NCBI GenBank assembly: GCA_033725935.1
Contig: MU867063.1
Coordinates: 739,694 to 803,693, forward strand
DNA from: Cladorrhinum sp. PSN259
Lineage: Eukaryota > Ascomycota > Sordariomycetes > Sordariales > Podosporaceae
Length of the DNA: 64,000 bases
Direction: 5' to 3'
Of this stretch, positions 33,101-44,640 are shown piece after piece (the stretch's first letter is position 1; each line of letters starts with the position of its first letter). The notes beneath the pieces are model-generated. The model was not told where the DNA came from. It saw nothing but the letters and a program-made list of their open reading frames with translations, and did not search any database. Position numbers and translations under genes: made by a program.

Positions 33101-36100
33101 AAGTGCCTGGGGTTTCTACATGCCCAGGATCATCACCAAGTTGGCCTTCAAAATCTGAACGACAGGAGCGGTGAGCATAGCAGTACTCAGAACAGAGACG
33201 GTCATGCCAAATCCCTGCTTCTGGTTGATCTTCCGCCTTATTGCTTCGACCACGACCGAACATTCTGGCATGAAACCCGCCTATCAAGGGAGTATCGTCA
33301 CCGGCCACATTTGCCTCATGAACTATTGGGAACACTCTCTCCCGACGTCAATAGACTAGAGCCGCGCTGGAGGAAGTTCTTGAGTTTGAAGGAGTCGCCC
33401 TGGCTCAAGTATCATGTTGTGCAGGGGCAAATTGTCTTCCCTGCTGCAGGGTTTCTCAACATGGCAATGCAAGCAGCTCTACAACATGCTCTTATGCAAG
33501 CCAGCTCAACGGCACAGCCAGCTGGCCAAGTAAAAAAATCATCCGTTGGCGCTCTGTTGTTTCGGAATATCAGCATCAACAAGGCTCTAGTGCTGTCAGA
33601 AGACGAGGATCAAGAGGTATCACTGTCTCTTCGTCCCCAAGCGCGAACTGCGAGAGAGTCGTCCGAGGTTTGGAACGAATTTCGAATCTTCAGTGTGGCA
33701 TCTGACGGTCTTTGGACGGAACACTGTCGGGGATTGGTTCACCTCGAACTCAACAGATCCGAAGAACGAGATCACATCAGCAACGCGAAGTGGTGGACAC
33801 AAGTCACAGAACTTGACCCCATTGCTGCTCGCTGCGTGCTTGCTGACGCACCTCGCAAATTCTATTTTCTCGCTCGCGAGAATGCTGGACTGAACTGGGA
33901 CCACCCCTTCAAGAACCTGACCAGTGTTTGGTCTGACAAGACGATGCGGGAGTGTTTTACCACTTCTCGTGTTCCTAATGTTGGTGCTTCGGGTCCTGGA
34001 GGGGTGGGAGATCTTGTTCACCCGGGCTTGCTCGACTCAGCTTTGTTCCATGGGATTTGCTTTCTAGCTTTCCAAGGGCAAAAAGGTACCGAGAAAACCG
34101 CGGTGGTGCCCACGTTCATCAAGGAGCTTCGAGTTGCCAACCAGTCCATCACTGCCACAGAAATCAAGGAGGTGGTTTCGATAACGACTATCAATGAGGA
34201 TGTTAGTGCTCCATACAACGTCGTGATCCAACGCAAGCATGGATGCAAACGTGAGGGAATAATTCTGCAAGCGAGAGGTATTCGTGTAGTGCCGCTACCG
34301 CAAAACGTTAGCACTTCTCAGCAGCGTCGAGATCTGTGCCACTCTTCCGAATGGGTCACATATATGGACTTACCCTGGACGTCGCAGCACCTGACTAAAC
34401 TCTGCAAGTCAACTATTTCACTCGAATCAATCGCCAATCTCAACCGGTCGCTTGAGGCGTTGACGATTCATTACGTTCAACGCACCCTGCAACAAGTCTC
34501 GCCCCAAGATATTCCTGCCAGAAGTCACTTTCGTTATATGTACGAATGGATGGTATCTCTTTCAAATCATACTTATGACCCTTCTTTCATCAATGATCTC
34601 AACCTGGCTGCAGATCCAATGGGTGAGGCCATCATTCGCCTTGGGCCGCATCTCCCAGATATTCTTACAGAGAAGACTGTTCCTCTGTCTATCCTCACTC
34701 AGGATAACCTTCTTTCCCGCATCTATGCAGGAACGCGCCCCAACCGTTGCTGTACACAGATGGCGGCATGGGCTAAGGAATTAGGGCGGTTCTCACCTGG
34801 CCTTCGCGTGCTTGAGATTGGTGCCGGGACAGGTTCAGCAACGGTGCCAATACTGGAGGCGATCGGCGAGTATGTAGGTCAGTATGACTTTACAGATCTC
34901 TCCACGGGATTCTTCGAGGCTGCAAAGCAAAGACTCGGAGGTTTGGCAAGCGGGAAAGTTGAGTATAAGGTGCTTGATGCGGAGAAAGATCCCCTCGAGC
35001 AAGGATTTAAGGCTGAGTCGTACGATTTAGTCATTGCAAGCAACGTGATCCATGCGACTCGACGCATAGACGATACTCTGCGCAGAGTGCGGTCACTCCT
35101 TAGGCCAGGAGGGCGTTTCTTTCTTCTCGAGATCACCGAGTATCAGGTGTTCTACAACATCATCTTTGGCACGTTCGAAGGCTGGTGGGCTGGATACGAC
35201 GAGGGCAGGAAGCAATCCCCACTCCAAACTGTGACACAATGGACCAATCGGCTTCGAAATGCCGGATTTATCTGCGACAATCAGCCCGTGTTTACCGATT
35301 ATGACCAGGATAACGGCGGCACCATTGGAGTCTTCATATCTCAAGTGCCGGAGTTGCTTAGTGTGACAGAGGTGCAGGCACCACCTCCTATCGTCCTGCT
35401 CGCAGCTTCTGAGAAGCATAAACTTGACATACAGGAGAGTGTTGGCTTGTTGAGGACGGCGCTAGGTCTTGAAGCGAGCGTTTTGGTTGAAAACATCAAC
35501 GACGGGCTGACTGGGAACGGAATCGTCGTTGTCCTGCCTGAAGTTGGCGACGTACTTCACGATGGGGTTGAAGACCATACTTGGATGGCATTTAAGAACA
35601 GGGTGTTGACTGCACGTGCAGTGCTTTTCGTCGATGCACCCCTCGAAAGCAATGAGGCTAGCAGACCAAGGGCCGGATTGTGGTCAGGCTTTATGCGATG
35701 TCTTCACTTGGAGCATCCAGACATTCGATTCGTTACACTTCAACTTCAGCCATCTGCGGTTGGTACCAGGTTGTCTGTTGTTGAGCGCCTGGCAGCAACT
35801 CTCCCGACCCTGTTGGCCAGACCGACTTTTGACCTTAGCAGCAACGAGGAAGTTGACGACGAATTCGCGGAGAAGGATGGTCAGCTTTTTGTCACCCGTC
35901 TTATTGGGTTTTCAGAGATGAACAGTGATCTCCACCGCAACCATCAGCAAGCTGATCCTGAGTTTACAAGCTTCATCACCCCCGGGAGAACGATGAAGGC
36001 AGAGCTGGGTATCCCAGGACTCCTGGAGACGATCCATTGGCAGGACGACACGGATGCGCCGATTTTTGGATCTATAGGCCCAAATGATGTCAGGATCGAG

Positions 36101-38149
36101 CTGAAGGCGGCAAGTATTAATTTCAAAGATGTTTTGATTGCCGCAGGTCAGTTAGATGGGATAACGGAGATGCGTAATGATTGCAGTGGCCTAGTAGTTG
36201 AGGTTGGCCTCAACATGCAGTCGCGCTTCAGGCCAGGGGATAGAGTTTGTGGCCTCTACTCCCGGTCTTACACAAACTACCCTATGGTCCACGGCGACTG
36301 CGTGCAGGTAATTCCTGAGTCAATGTCGTTTGCAGAAGGGGCAGCGCTGCCCATTGTCTGGACCACAGTCTATTACTCTGTCTTAGAGCTAGGGAAGCTG
36401 AAAAGGGGTGACAAGATTCTCATTCACTCAGCCGCTGGTGCCGTGGGACAGGCTGCAATTACTTTGGCACAGCATTTAGGGGCCGAAGTGTTTGCTACGG
36501 TCGGTGGGGAGGCGAAGAGGGAGCTCCTGCAAACAAGATATGGAATTGCCCCGGACCACATATTCTCTAGTCGCAGCCCGGGATTCTGTGAGGAGGTCAG
36601 GCGGCTGACAAAGAACTACGGGGTCGACGTCGTTTTGAACTCACTCAGTGGAGAGATGTTCCGTCTGTCGTGCGAACTGGTTGCACCCTTCGGTCGCTTT
36701 GTCGAAATTGGACGAAAGGATCTTATGGATGACGCACTGATGCCGACTCAATTTCTGCTCAGAAATGTCACTTTCGCGTACGTGGACTTTGCCGCCGTCA
36801 TAGACCAAAACAAGCCGCTGGCGGGCAGACTACTTCGTTCAGTTGTTGCGCTAGCTTCTGCCGGTTCGATTCGCCCTGTCACCATCACCACGATGAACAT
36901 CTCAGAGATTGAGTCGGCATTCAGATTGATCCAGGCCGGTAAACACATGGGCAAGCTGGTGCTGACAGTGGATGACGACCAACTGGTTATGGCCATCCCA
37001 CCCGTGCCGGACCGCCTAAGCCTCAAGGAAGATGCCACCTACATAGTAGCTGGTGGTCTTGGGGGCCTGGGCAAAGCCCTTGTTACGTGGCTGGCAGATT
37101 GTGGGGCGAAGCACATCCTGACGCTCTCACGGTCTGGCGGTAGAGACACACGAAGTGCCGAGGTGATCGATGAGATGCGAGCAAGAGATGTGACTGTGGT
37201 AACTCAGGCATGTGATATCGCCTCCGAGGAGCAGGTCGCAGCCGTGGTGCAAGCAGTAAATGACGGGCAATTACCGCCAGTTCGAGGAATTATCCAGTCA
37301 GCCATGGTCCTGCGAGATAGCATGTTCCAAGACATGACATCCCAGGAATGGAACGAGGCACTTGCTCCCAAAGTCCGAGGAACGATCAACTTGGATAACG
37401 CTTTTGGATCAGGGGGCAGGCTGGACTTTTTTGCCATGCTGTCGTCAGCCGTGTCGGTGGCTGGCAATTTCGGCCAGTCCAATTATGCAGCGGCATGCAG
37501 CTTCCAAGACTCCCTCGCGCGACATGAGCCTCCGTCAGGAAACCACTTTTACTCGGTCAATGTCGGAGCAATCCTTGAGGTTGGTTATGTTAGTGAGAAC
37601 CCAGAAGCCGCCGAGGTTTTGAAGAGGTGCGGGCTAGAGGTAATGAGTATAACGGACCTTGTCTCTGTGCTCAACAGCGCTCTCACCCGCAAGGAGTATT
37701 TTGTGGGACGTGACAACAGATGTGTCACCGGTATTCTTGCATCGCCTGACAGCAAGAGTGCCAGCTGGCTGCGACAGAAGCGGTTTGCGCATTTGCAACA
37801 ACAGGGAAAGGCGGGATTCAACTCCGGTGGGAATGAATTGGTTGCGAATGTGGGTGTCCAGCTCGGTGCAGTGCAGCGGTTTGAGGATGCAGTCGATATT
37901 GTTTGTCAACAAATACTGCAGCAATTGGGCAAGCTAATAGCAACTCCCGTCGACATGTTGACGGCAGCTAGGAGCCTTGATAGCTATGGTGTGGACTCGC
38001 TGGTACTTGTTGAACTGCGGAACTGGATTGGAGCGTATTTGCAGGCAACAGTACAGTTAATGACGTTGAGAGGGGCGAGTAATATCAGGGAATTGGCCAA
38101 GATCGTTGCCAAAGAGTCGCGTTTGGTCGATCTGGAGGCTGCCGAGTAA
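30191..38149 (+). CDS. Highly reducing polyketide synthase (KS-AT-DH-MT-ER-KR-ACP)
   Basis: Exons 30191-31531, 31591-31640 and 31702-38149 join to 2,612 aa; the second junction restores the conserved SVNSFGYGGTNAHVIL. Domains: KS with Cys230 (VDTGCSSS), EAHGTGT and NIGHTEGSAG; AT with GHSSG around Ser690; DH with HVVQGQIVFP (His1035) and HPGLLDS (Asp1242); methyltransferase with LEIGAGTG near 1502; ER with AAGAVGQAA near 2041; KR with GGLGGLG near 2247; ACP with GVDSL (Ser2563) at the C-terminus. No thioesterase or other release domain follows. All reducing domains and the C-methyltransferase look intact, so the product should be a largely reduced, possibly methyl-branched acyl chain that other proteins must off-load. 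The KS has DTGCSSS instead of the common DTACSSS. It is divergent from the acyltransferase gene. Confidence 0.96.
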
Positions 38150-38588
38150 CTTTTGCATCAGTGTTGGTATCACTATGATTTGTTTTTCTTTGCCATGCCA
38201 CGGCCATTTAGGTAGCGGCATTGAATTTAGTTGCAGGATTGAGAAGAAATAAGAAAACAGTTTGCGCTTATAATATACCTTATTCACCTTTTACTAGCCG
38301 AGTGGGATAATGGGAATCATCAAACAGAAATTCGTTAAGGACGGAATTCCGTATCAGACATTCGACGAGCCGAGCAAAGACCAATGATCGCAATAATGAG
38401 TCTTCTTCATCTCAAAGAAGATTTCAGGAATAGGGGGACAACACAGTGAATCGTCAAAATTGAGATGAAAATGTAATATGAAATTGTGGTGAGTGGAACT
38501 TCCATGCTCGGCTGCCTACAAAACTGAAAACTTTGTTGAAAAGGAAGGCACTGAATTCCTGTTCGGTACTTAACTTCACTCGGAGTGC
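38150..38588. other. Convergent 3' flanks of PKS and ligase genes
   Basis: A moderately AT-rich stretch between the stop codons of the PKS (plus) and the acyl-AMP ligase (minus). No gene or repeat is seen. Confidence 0.55.
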
Positions 38589-40629
38589 TCAATCTGACTC
38601 CCGGTTCTTTCGAATAGCAGCAAGAGCTGCTGGGGCAGTTGCTCTCAGCTCCCGCTTCAGAACCTTCCCGTTTTGGTTCTTCGGCAATTCGGATACGAAA
38701 ACGATGCGATCGTGGACCCAGTGTGTCTCCTCCAATCTTTCTTGAACAAAATCGTCAATATCGTCTCGAAGTTCCTCCTCCTCTTCGGCATCTCCCTCTG
38801 CTATATTGCACCCCGAGTCCGACACCGACGCTACCCGAACCACAAAGGCCATTGCGCGCTCACCAGCATGGTCATCAGGAACACCAACAACTGCAACGTC
38901 GGCCACAGAGGGATGAGTGCGAAAGACGGCTTCAATGTCACCTGGGACTACCTGCTCTCCCTTGACCTTGATCAACTCCTTCAACCGATCGAGAACAAAG
39001 AGGTGCTCAGCGCCATCACCATTCAGGCTTTGCTTGAACATACCCACATCCCCGGTACGAAGCCATCCTCGACTATCGAAGGCGTTTCTTGTTGCCTCCT
39101 CGTTCCCCAAATACCCTTTGAACAATGTTGGGGAGTGGAGGAGAATTTCTCCAGGGGCGCCAAATGCCTCGATCTCGTTGCCTTCGGGTCCCACCAACCG
39201 GGCCTGGAACGAGGGTAAAAGTGACCCTGAGGAGCCTGTCCAGGTGTCATAAGTGCTGGTAAAAGTTGCCACAGTAGCACTTTCCGTCAGTCCGTATGCC
39301 GCGATGATCTTCCAGTTCGGTTGTAGAGCGAGTAGTCTTTCTGCCAGGGATTTCCCTAGGAGGGCCGAACCATTGACCACGCTGGTAACTGACGACAGAT
39401 CGTGGAGTTCAAGGAGAAACGGGTTTGTCACCAGTGCCACAATCACAGGCGGGACCTAGGCATAAATACGGCCGTGTAAGCGCAAAAAGTGCAACAAGCC
39501 ATGACCCGAACGACTTACGAGATATAGCCTCTGGATGCGGTATCGGGGCACAGCCTGAAGCATCCACTGGATATCAAACTTGGGGAACACCACGAAAGAA
39601 TCCCCACGCCATGCCGACAGGTGGCCGAGTACCAGGCCGTACATATGACTGAGTGGCACCACTCCAGTCAAGGGCTCGGCTTCGCCAGGGTTCCGGGAGT
39701 GGACGCCTTCGAATGTAGTCATCTGCATCACATTAACTATCATACTGTAGTGGGAGACCATGGCGAGCTTCTGTTTCCCCGAAGTTCCACTTGTTGAGCA
39801 GAGAAATGCGATCTGTTCCTTTGCTTGGCCTGGGCCCCAGTTCAACGGCTCGAGACTGTCTAGGCGGGAACCTTCAAGAATGAGATCCTCAATGTCTCTC
39901 AAATGGCATGGCTCTCTACTCGACTGTTTGTTTGAATGTGCACTCACTGGCAAGACATATGTCTCTTCCAGAGGTGTCGACAATTGCGAAGCCGCGTTCG
40001 CTGCCGTGGGTAGCAGCGGCTGGCAGGTAAACAACGCCTTGCATTTTGCAGCCTCCATATGGGATACCATCTCTGCAATGGAGCTCGTGGGATGAATTGG
40101 CAGGCAGATACCATTCAGTCGATGGATTGCCCAACATGCAACAAAATAGTCGATCTGGTTTGGATTTTTCGATTCATCAGAACCCAGCTCACTTGACATC
40201 TTTGGGAATACTCACAGTGTTAAGACAGTAAATTGCGACAACCCTATCCCAGGGGGAGCCTTCGTTAACAGACCATCCGAGATTCTTTGCGAGGGCGCAG
40301 GCGAGCCATTCCATCCTCTGACCAAGAATTTCTCGCGAATAGGACTTCCCTGTGATCCCATCCACAAACAACTTGTGCTTTGATAAGATTTGAAAGGTAG
40401 CATCGCGGTGTCCTTCCAGTGTGAATTGGCCTAGAGAAATTGAATCAGGAATATCGCCCTTAATGGAGGGCACCCAGGCCGGACTTGTGAATACCATTGA
40501 TGCCGATTCGCATTTGAAGATGTTTTGTGAGAAATGATTGGTAGCCACTGAGTTCTGGACGTCTTTTGGGATGGCTTGAATTGAACTGCACCTCCTTCCC
40601 TTCTGCTCAAGGTCATATATATCTGTCAT
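38589..40629 (-). CDS. Acyl-AMP (acyl-CoA) ligase of the cluster, 3 exons
   Basis: Exons 40629-40216, 40154-39519 and 39455-38589, all joined in phase 0 with GT-AG introns, give 638 aa. This is an ANL-superfamily enzyme: the ATP loop is STSGTSGKQKLAMVSH, followed by AAYGLTESATVATF, RGWLRTGDVGMF, DRLKELIKVKGEQV and the C-terminal catalytic Lys region NGKVLKRELR. The family activates a carboxylic acid as acyl-AMP and passes it to CoA or a carrier protein. In emericellamide biosynthesis the corresponding protein (EasD) activates the released polyketide before loading on the NRPS, and I infer the same here. The C-terminus (NRESD) is not a peroxisomal PTS1. It ends convergently with the PKS gene. 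Confidence 0.93.
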
Positions 40630-41278
40630 CTGTCTCCTCTGAGAACCCTATCCGACGCATGTCGTTCTCATGCATGTCTTAAACTAGTCCGGCATCCTGC
40701 ATTTGCTCGGACAGCCTTCGGTGTCCACAACGTTACATGCCAGTCTTGAATTTTTCATTCCCAGCATTCCGATACGGAACGGGTTTCGTTCATCTTGTTC
40801 CCTCATATTCAGATATGTCAAAGGTCATGTTACCTCCCCCCTGAGGTCGGTCAACAATGTCGCCCTCCTCCAGCCTCGAACTCTTCACTAGGGTTGAAAA
40901 TCAGTCCGTCCCCCGAGTCCAATCAGGACAAAGGCAGTCTTTGAAGGCTCTGTAAATCGGATCACAAAAAGAAAATCTGCATTGGGCGAGTTATGCAAAA
41001 AAAAAAAAAAATTCAACAACAGACGGACGGATGGTTTGGCTCCAATTGAAGGTATTGAAAGGGTTCACGATGAGGCTACCTATCCAGTCTCCTTGTTTTC
41101 CACAACTACCTATGTGCTAATACTCTTTCTCACTTTCTCTTTCTCTCTCTAGCAAGCACTTCCCTTGACTTTGTAACACTCCAAAACACCATTATTGTTG
41201 TCCACAAGTGTATCTAAGTCATTTTTTTTTAGACGAATTAGCTTTCCAAACACAAAATTTCCAAAACTACCTAAAACC
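40630..41278. other. Intergenic, right border of the gene cluster
   Basis: Promoter of the ligase gene (left) and 3' flank of the CVNH gene (right). It contains a run of 15 A near 40997 and a CT-rich stretch at about 41120-41150. No gene is supported. Confidence 0.5.
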
Positions 41279-41765
41279 TCACTCACTCAGATCAATAAAA
41301 GCAGTAGGCCAGCTAGCCTGTCCTGCTCCAGTTCCCGGGTTGCACTTGCAGTGCATCAATGTCGTACCGCCGCCCAGGAGCAGACCGTCGGTGGTCGCGT
41401 CGTTGCTGCAGTCAATGCACTCGTCCGAAAAGAAGGGACTGGATATGCACTTCGTCAGCTTTATCCTGAAAGTTATAGAACAAAATCTTGGGTATATAAA
41501 AAATATAATAAATAAAATAAAAATAAAAAAGGAGTAGAGAATACCCAGAGGCATTTGGATCGGCCTGCAGCCGTCCGTACTGATTCTTGACGCATCTGCT
41601 CAGGTCAAGTCTAGAGCACTTGAGCTGGCCGAGGATGTTCCTGCAGTTCGCAGTGATGGTTCTGCCAGAGACCTTGACCGAGGCCGAGTCGCAGGAGGTG
41701 ACGAAGTTGTCTGCTAGTGCCGCGGGGGCGGCTAGTAAGGCCAGGGAGACGTGTGTGAACTTCAT
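41279..41765 (-). CDS. Small secreted cyanovirin-N-like (CVNH) protein, 2 exons
   Basis: Exons 41765-41545 and 41465-41279 join to 135 aa. The first 18 residues (MKFTHVSLALLAAPAALA) form a signal peptide. Next comes a CVNH-like repeat: NFVTSCDSASVKVSGRTITANC, LDLSRCVKNQYGRLQ and several regularly spaced Cys. The family consists of carbohydrate-binding lectin-like proteins; fungal members are often secreted or wall-associated. After the junction the protein is Cys-rich (KCISS, ECIDCSND, HCKCNPGTGAGQ) and ends TAFIDLSE, which matches the second half of the fold. The 79-nt intron is very T/A-rich. The start is the Met immediately before the leader rather than the earlier in-frame Met. Confidence 0.78.
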
Positions 41766-42798
41766 TCTGGATGCTGCTAGGTAATAGGTTTGCACGGGCT
41801 TTCTTTACGTCGAATCCTCAGCACGAACGCAATGGACCAGGGTTGCTTTTGTTTGCAACATAAAAAGACGCAGGCTACGGGTGGGCTCATATATAAAGTC
41901 AGGTCCGACCCCTTCATGAGCCGTTTGAAAATGCTGGGACATGGATGAGCGATATCCAAGAAAACCCAGCGTTGCAATGTGCGTCAGGAGGTTCCAAAAT
42001 TCCTGTTCAGAAATCACATGTTTTAATATCCAGGTCTGGGTAGTGCGGTCTTGTCAATATCAAGGTGATATTCCTTCAACTCCGGCTTTGGTATCTCAGG
42101 GGTAACATAAACGCATAGGGTAGTATTCAGAGAACCAGGCAATGGGTGGCTATGACGAGGTAAATCTTTTCTTATCTCCAGAGGTGGTTGCCAGCTTCCT
42201 CGTTTGATCAGGTGTCTCTGGGTAAATTCAGTGCTGAGAAATCTGCCAACCATGCCAGGATGTCGGGGAAACCCAGCCGATTGGCACAAGCAGATTGATC
42301 ACCCCGAGGGATGTTAATCCAAATTGAAACAAGAATTTAATCTATCCAATTTACCGGACCTTCGTTGAACGAAGTTCGTTCCGCACTCCAGTTTGTTCTG
42401 GCTTATCGCGGTTGGCACCGTCGGTAAGTCCGAATCCAACTTTTCATGTGCGTCGTTTGCACTGCACCGGCTGCTGGTAGAGCAAGAAATACATTAACCT
42501 GGAGAGTAGAGTCGGATACCGGATGGGGGAGTCGTGTGGGGAGCCGTGAGAGAAATCAGTGATCCGGGTAAGAGAGGCTTACTCACGGCATCACCACAGC
42601 CCGTCGCGATTGTTTGAATGGCTCAAAAAACGCTTTCTCCATCCGACGTCATGTTGGTGGGTGGGTCTTCGGTGTCTTGGTGGGCCGTCGACGAAGTTAC
42701 CCCGCAGATGGCAATGACCTCAAAACGAAGCATATTGTGATCCAAACAACTCAAGTCCCCCTCGTTAGTCGCGGTGAAAAACATTACGCACGCCCAGA
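41766..42798. other. Intergenic, about 1 kb
   Basis: Divergent upstream region of the CVNH gene (minus) and the oxidoreductase gene (plus). Small frames such as that at 42023-42289 show no known motif. Confidence 0.45.
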
Positions 42799-43970
42799 AT
42801 GGCAACTCCGAAACAACTCAATGTTGGAATTATCGGCTATGGGTAAGCCATTCCTTTACCTTCGCTCTCCTCCCCCCAGGCTGACCCCCACTCCACAGCC
42901 TCTCAGCCAAAGTCTTCCACATCCCCTTCATCGCCTTGACCCCCACCCTCATCCTCCACTCCATTGTTCAACGTTCACCCGCCCCTGGAAACTCCGCCCC
43001 TGAAGATTATCCAAACATCAAGCACCACACCTCCCCCGAACCCCTCCTGACCGACCCAGACGTCGACGTGATCGTTCTCTGCACCCCTCCAGACACGCAC
43101 TACCCCCTCGCTCGCTCCGCCCTCCTCAACAACAAGCACGTGCTTGTTGAGAAGCCATTTGTGCCGTCATCCAAGGAAGCAGACGAGCTTACCGCCCTCG
43201 CTCGCCAGCAGAAGCGCGTCCTCTGCGTGTACCAGAACCGAAGATGGGATGCTGACTTCCTCACCGTCCAATCCCTCCTGCACGAGGGCACGCTCGGTCG
43301 GATCGTTGAGTTCGAAACGCACTTCGACCGCTTGCGCTTGACCAAGCCCGCAGGAACATGGAAGAGCGCTTTACGTATCACCAATGGCGGTGGTGTGCTG
43401 TATGACCTTGGCTCGCACTTGCTAGATCAGGTCTTTGTCTTGTTCGGCATGCCTACTGGTGTGACAGGCAAGTTCGTTAACCAGCGAGAGGGGCGTATTG
43501 TGAATGGTGATGGGACTGAGGATCAGGAACCGGATAGCGTTACTGCGGTCCTTAGCTATCGCGACACTGGCCTGTTGGTTTATGTTCGGGCTGGTGTGGC
43601 GAGCGTCGAGACCAAACAGCCACGGTTCTGGATTCGTGGAACCAAGGCAAGCTACCACAAAAGCGGTTTGGACCCCCAGGAGGACTGGTTGCGTGCTGGT
43701 GGCAAGGCGACAGATGCTGGGTTTGGCAAGGAGGGCGAAGAGAGATATGGAAAGCTGTGTGTGCTGACTGAGGAGGGCAAGGTGGAGGATCAGGTTTGCC
43801 CAACCGTCGAACCTGAAACGTACATCAAGTTTTATGAGCTTTTTGCGAAGTCTTTGGTCAGTGGAAAGGAAGAAGACGTCCCTGTTACTGCATCCCAGGC
43901 AGCTCAGGTGCTAAGGATCATTGAGGCTGTCAAAGAGAGCGCCAAGAGTGGGAAGGAGGTAGCGCCCTGA
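42799..43970 (+). CDS. Gfo/Idh/MocA-family NAD(P)-dependent oxidoreductase, 2 exons
   Basis: Exons 42799-42842 and 42899-43970 join to 371 aa. The intron splits the dinucleotide-binding glycine motif VGIIGYGLSAKVFH at the N-terminus. Further family hallmarks are VDVIVLCTPPDTHYPLA, the catalytic-lysine block VEKPF, QNRRWDADF, and YDLGSHLLDQ with the usual His near the substrate. The family oxidises or reduces sugars, inositols or related cyclic substrates; the exact substrate cannot be read from the sequence. It has about the usual length and no signal peptide, so it should be cytosolic. It lies 13 bases-scale distances outside no cluster gene directly and has no evident link to the PKS-NRPS pathway. 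Confidence 0.93.
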
Positions 43971-44151
43971 TTGGGGTTGAGATCAAAACAAAATAACCGC
44001 AACAAACACGAATCTTGACAAGGAGGCACTAATGCTTTGTCTTTGTACACATCCCCTCATAGAAATATCTGCAGGGGGGTTCTTCTGGCTCCACCAACCT
44101 TCCAGCTCTATCGCTCCAGAGAGTGCAGATGTCCTCAATAATAGTTTCCTC

Positions 44152-44640
44152 TTACTCCCACTTCATTGTCTCCACCAACTCCTTCCGAGCACCGCTGATG
44201 GTCTCCGCCTGCCATGTGAACATTTTCTCATAGAATTCATCGTTTCTTGATTCGGCATCAGAAAGGAATTCCATCATGGCCAGGTCCCTCTTCAAGTCCA
44301 TATCCCACTTCTTCCTCAAAGCGTAGTCGCGATACCCCTTCACTCTCTTGGCCTCTATAACCTCTTCGTACCACTCCATCTCCCAGTGAAGTTGCAAGCT
44401 ATTCATCCACTTTTTATGGTGTGTCGGGCAGTTGAGGGATCTATACTTCAGCTCGATCGTGTCGATGGTTGCGTTCTCAGGCCTCGAGCAGAGGCTGGTG
44501 ATGGCGTTATAGTCGCCACATGTCTCGCGCAATGGGGGGGCAGTCGGGGGGAAGTGGGCATGCTGGCATTGTTTGCCTTGCGGCTTGCAAAAGCCTCTTT
44601 TGTTGCACTGCCAGCGCGTGTTTGTGTAGAGCTTGCACAT
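44152..44640 (-). CDS. Small hypothetical protein with N-terminal Cys/His block
   Basis: A single-exon frame of 162 aa. The N-terminus has a run of spaced Cys and His (MCKLYTNTRWQCNKRGFC, then CQHAHF and ETCGDYNA) that may bind a metal. The rest is charged and probably helical, with many Lys, Glu and Trp (HHKKWMNSLQLHWEMEWYEEV, cut by position at about residues 88-108). No leader or membrane segment is seen. I do not recognise the family. The coherent composition and the ATG start argue for a real gene, but expression evidence is absent. Confidence 0.55.
   Translation of the reverse strand: MCKLYTNTRWQCNKRGFCKPQGKQCQHAHFPPTAPPLRETCGDYNAITSLCSRPENATIDTIELKYRSLNCPTHHKKWMNSLQLHWEMEWYEEVIEAKRVKGYRDYALRKKWDMDLKRDLAMMEFLSDAESRNDEFYEKMFTWQAETISGARKELVETMKWE

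Noticed and set aside
42799..43970. Gfo/Idh/MocA oxidoreductase as a tailoring enzyme of the cluster
   Set aside because: It lies beyond the CVNH gene and a 1-kb gap, and no step of the inferred pathway needs it; kept as a neighbour only.
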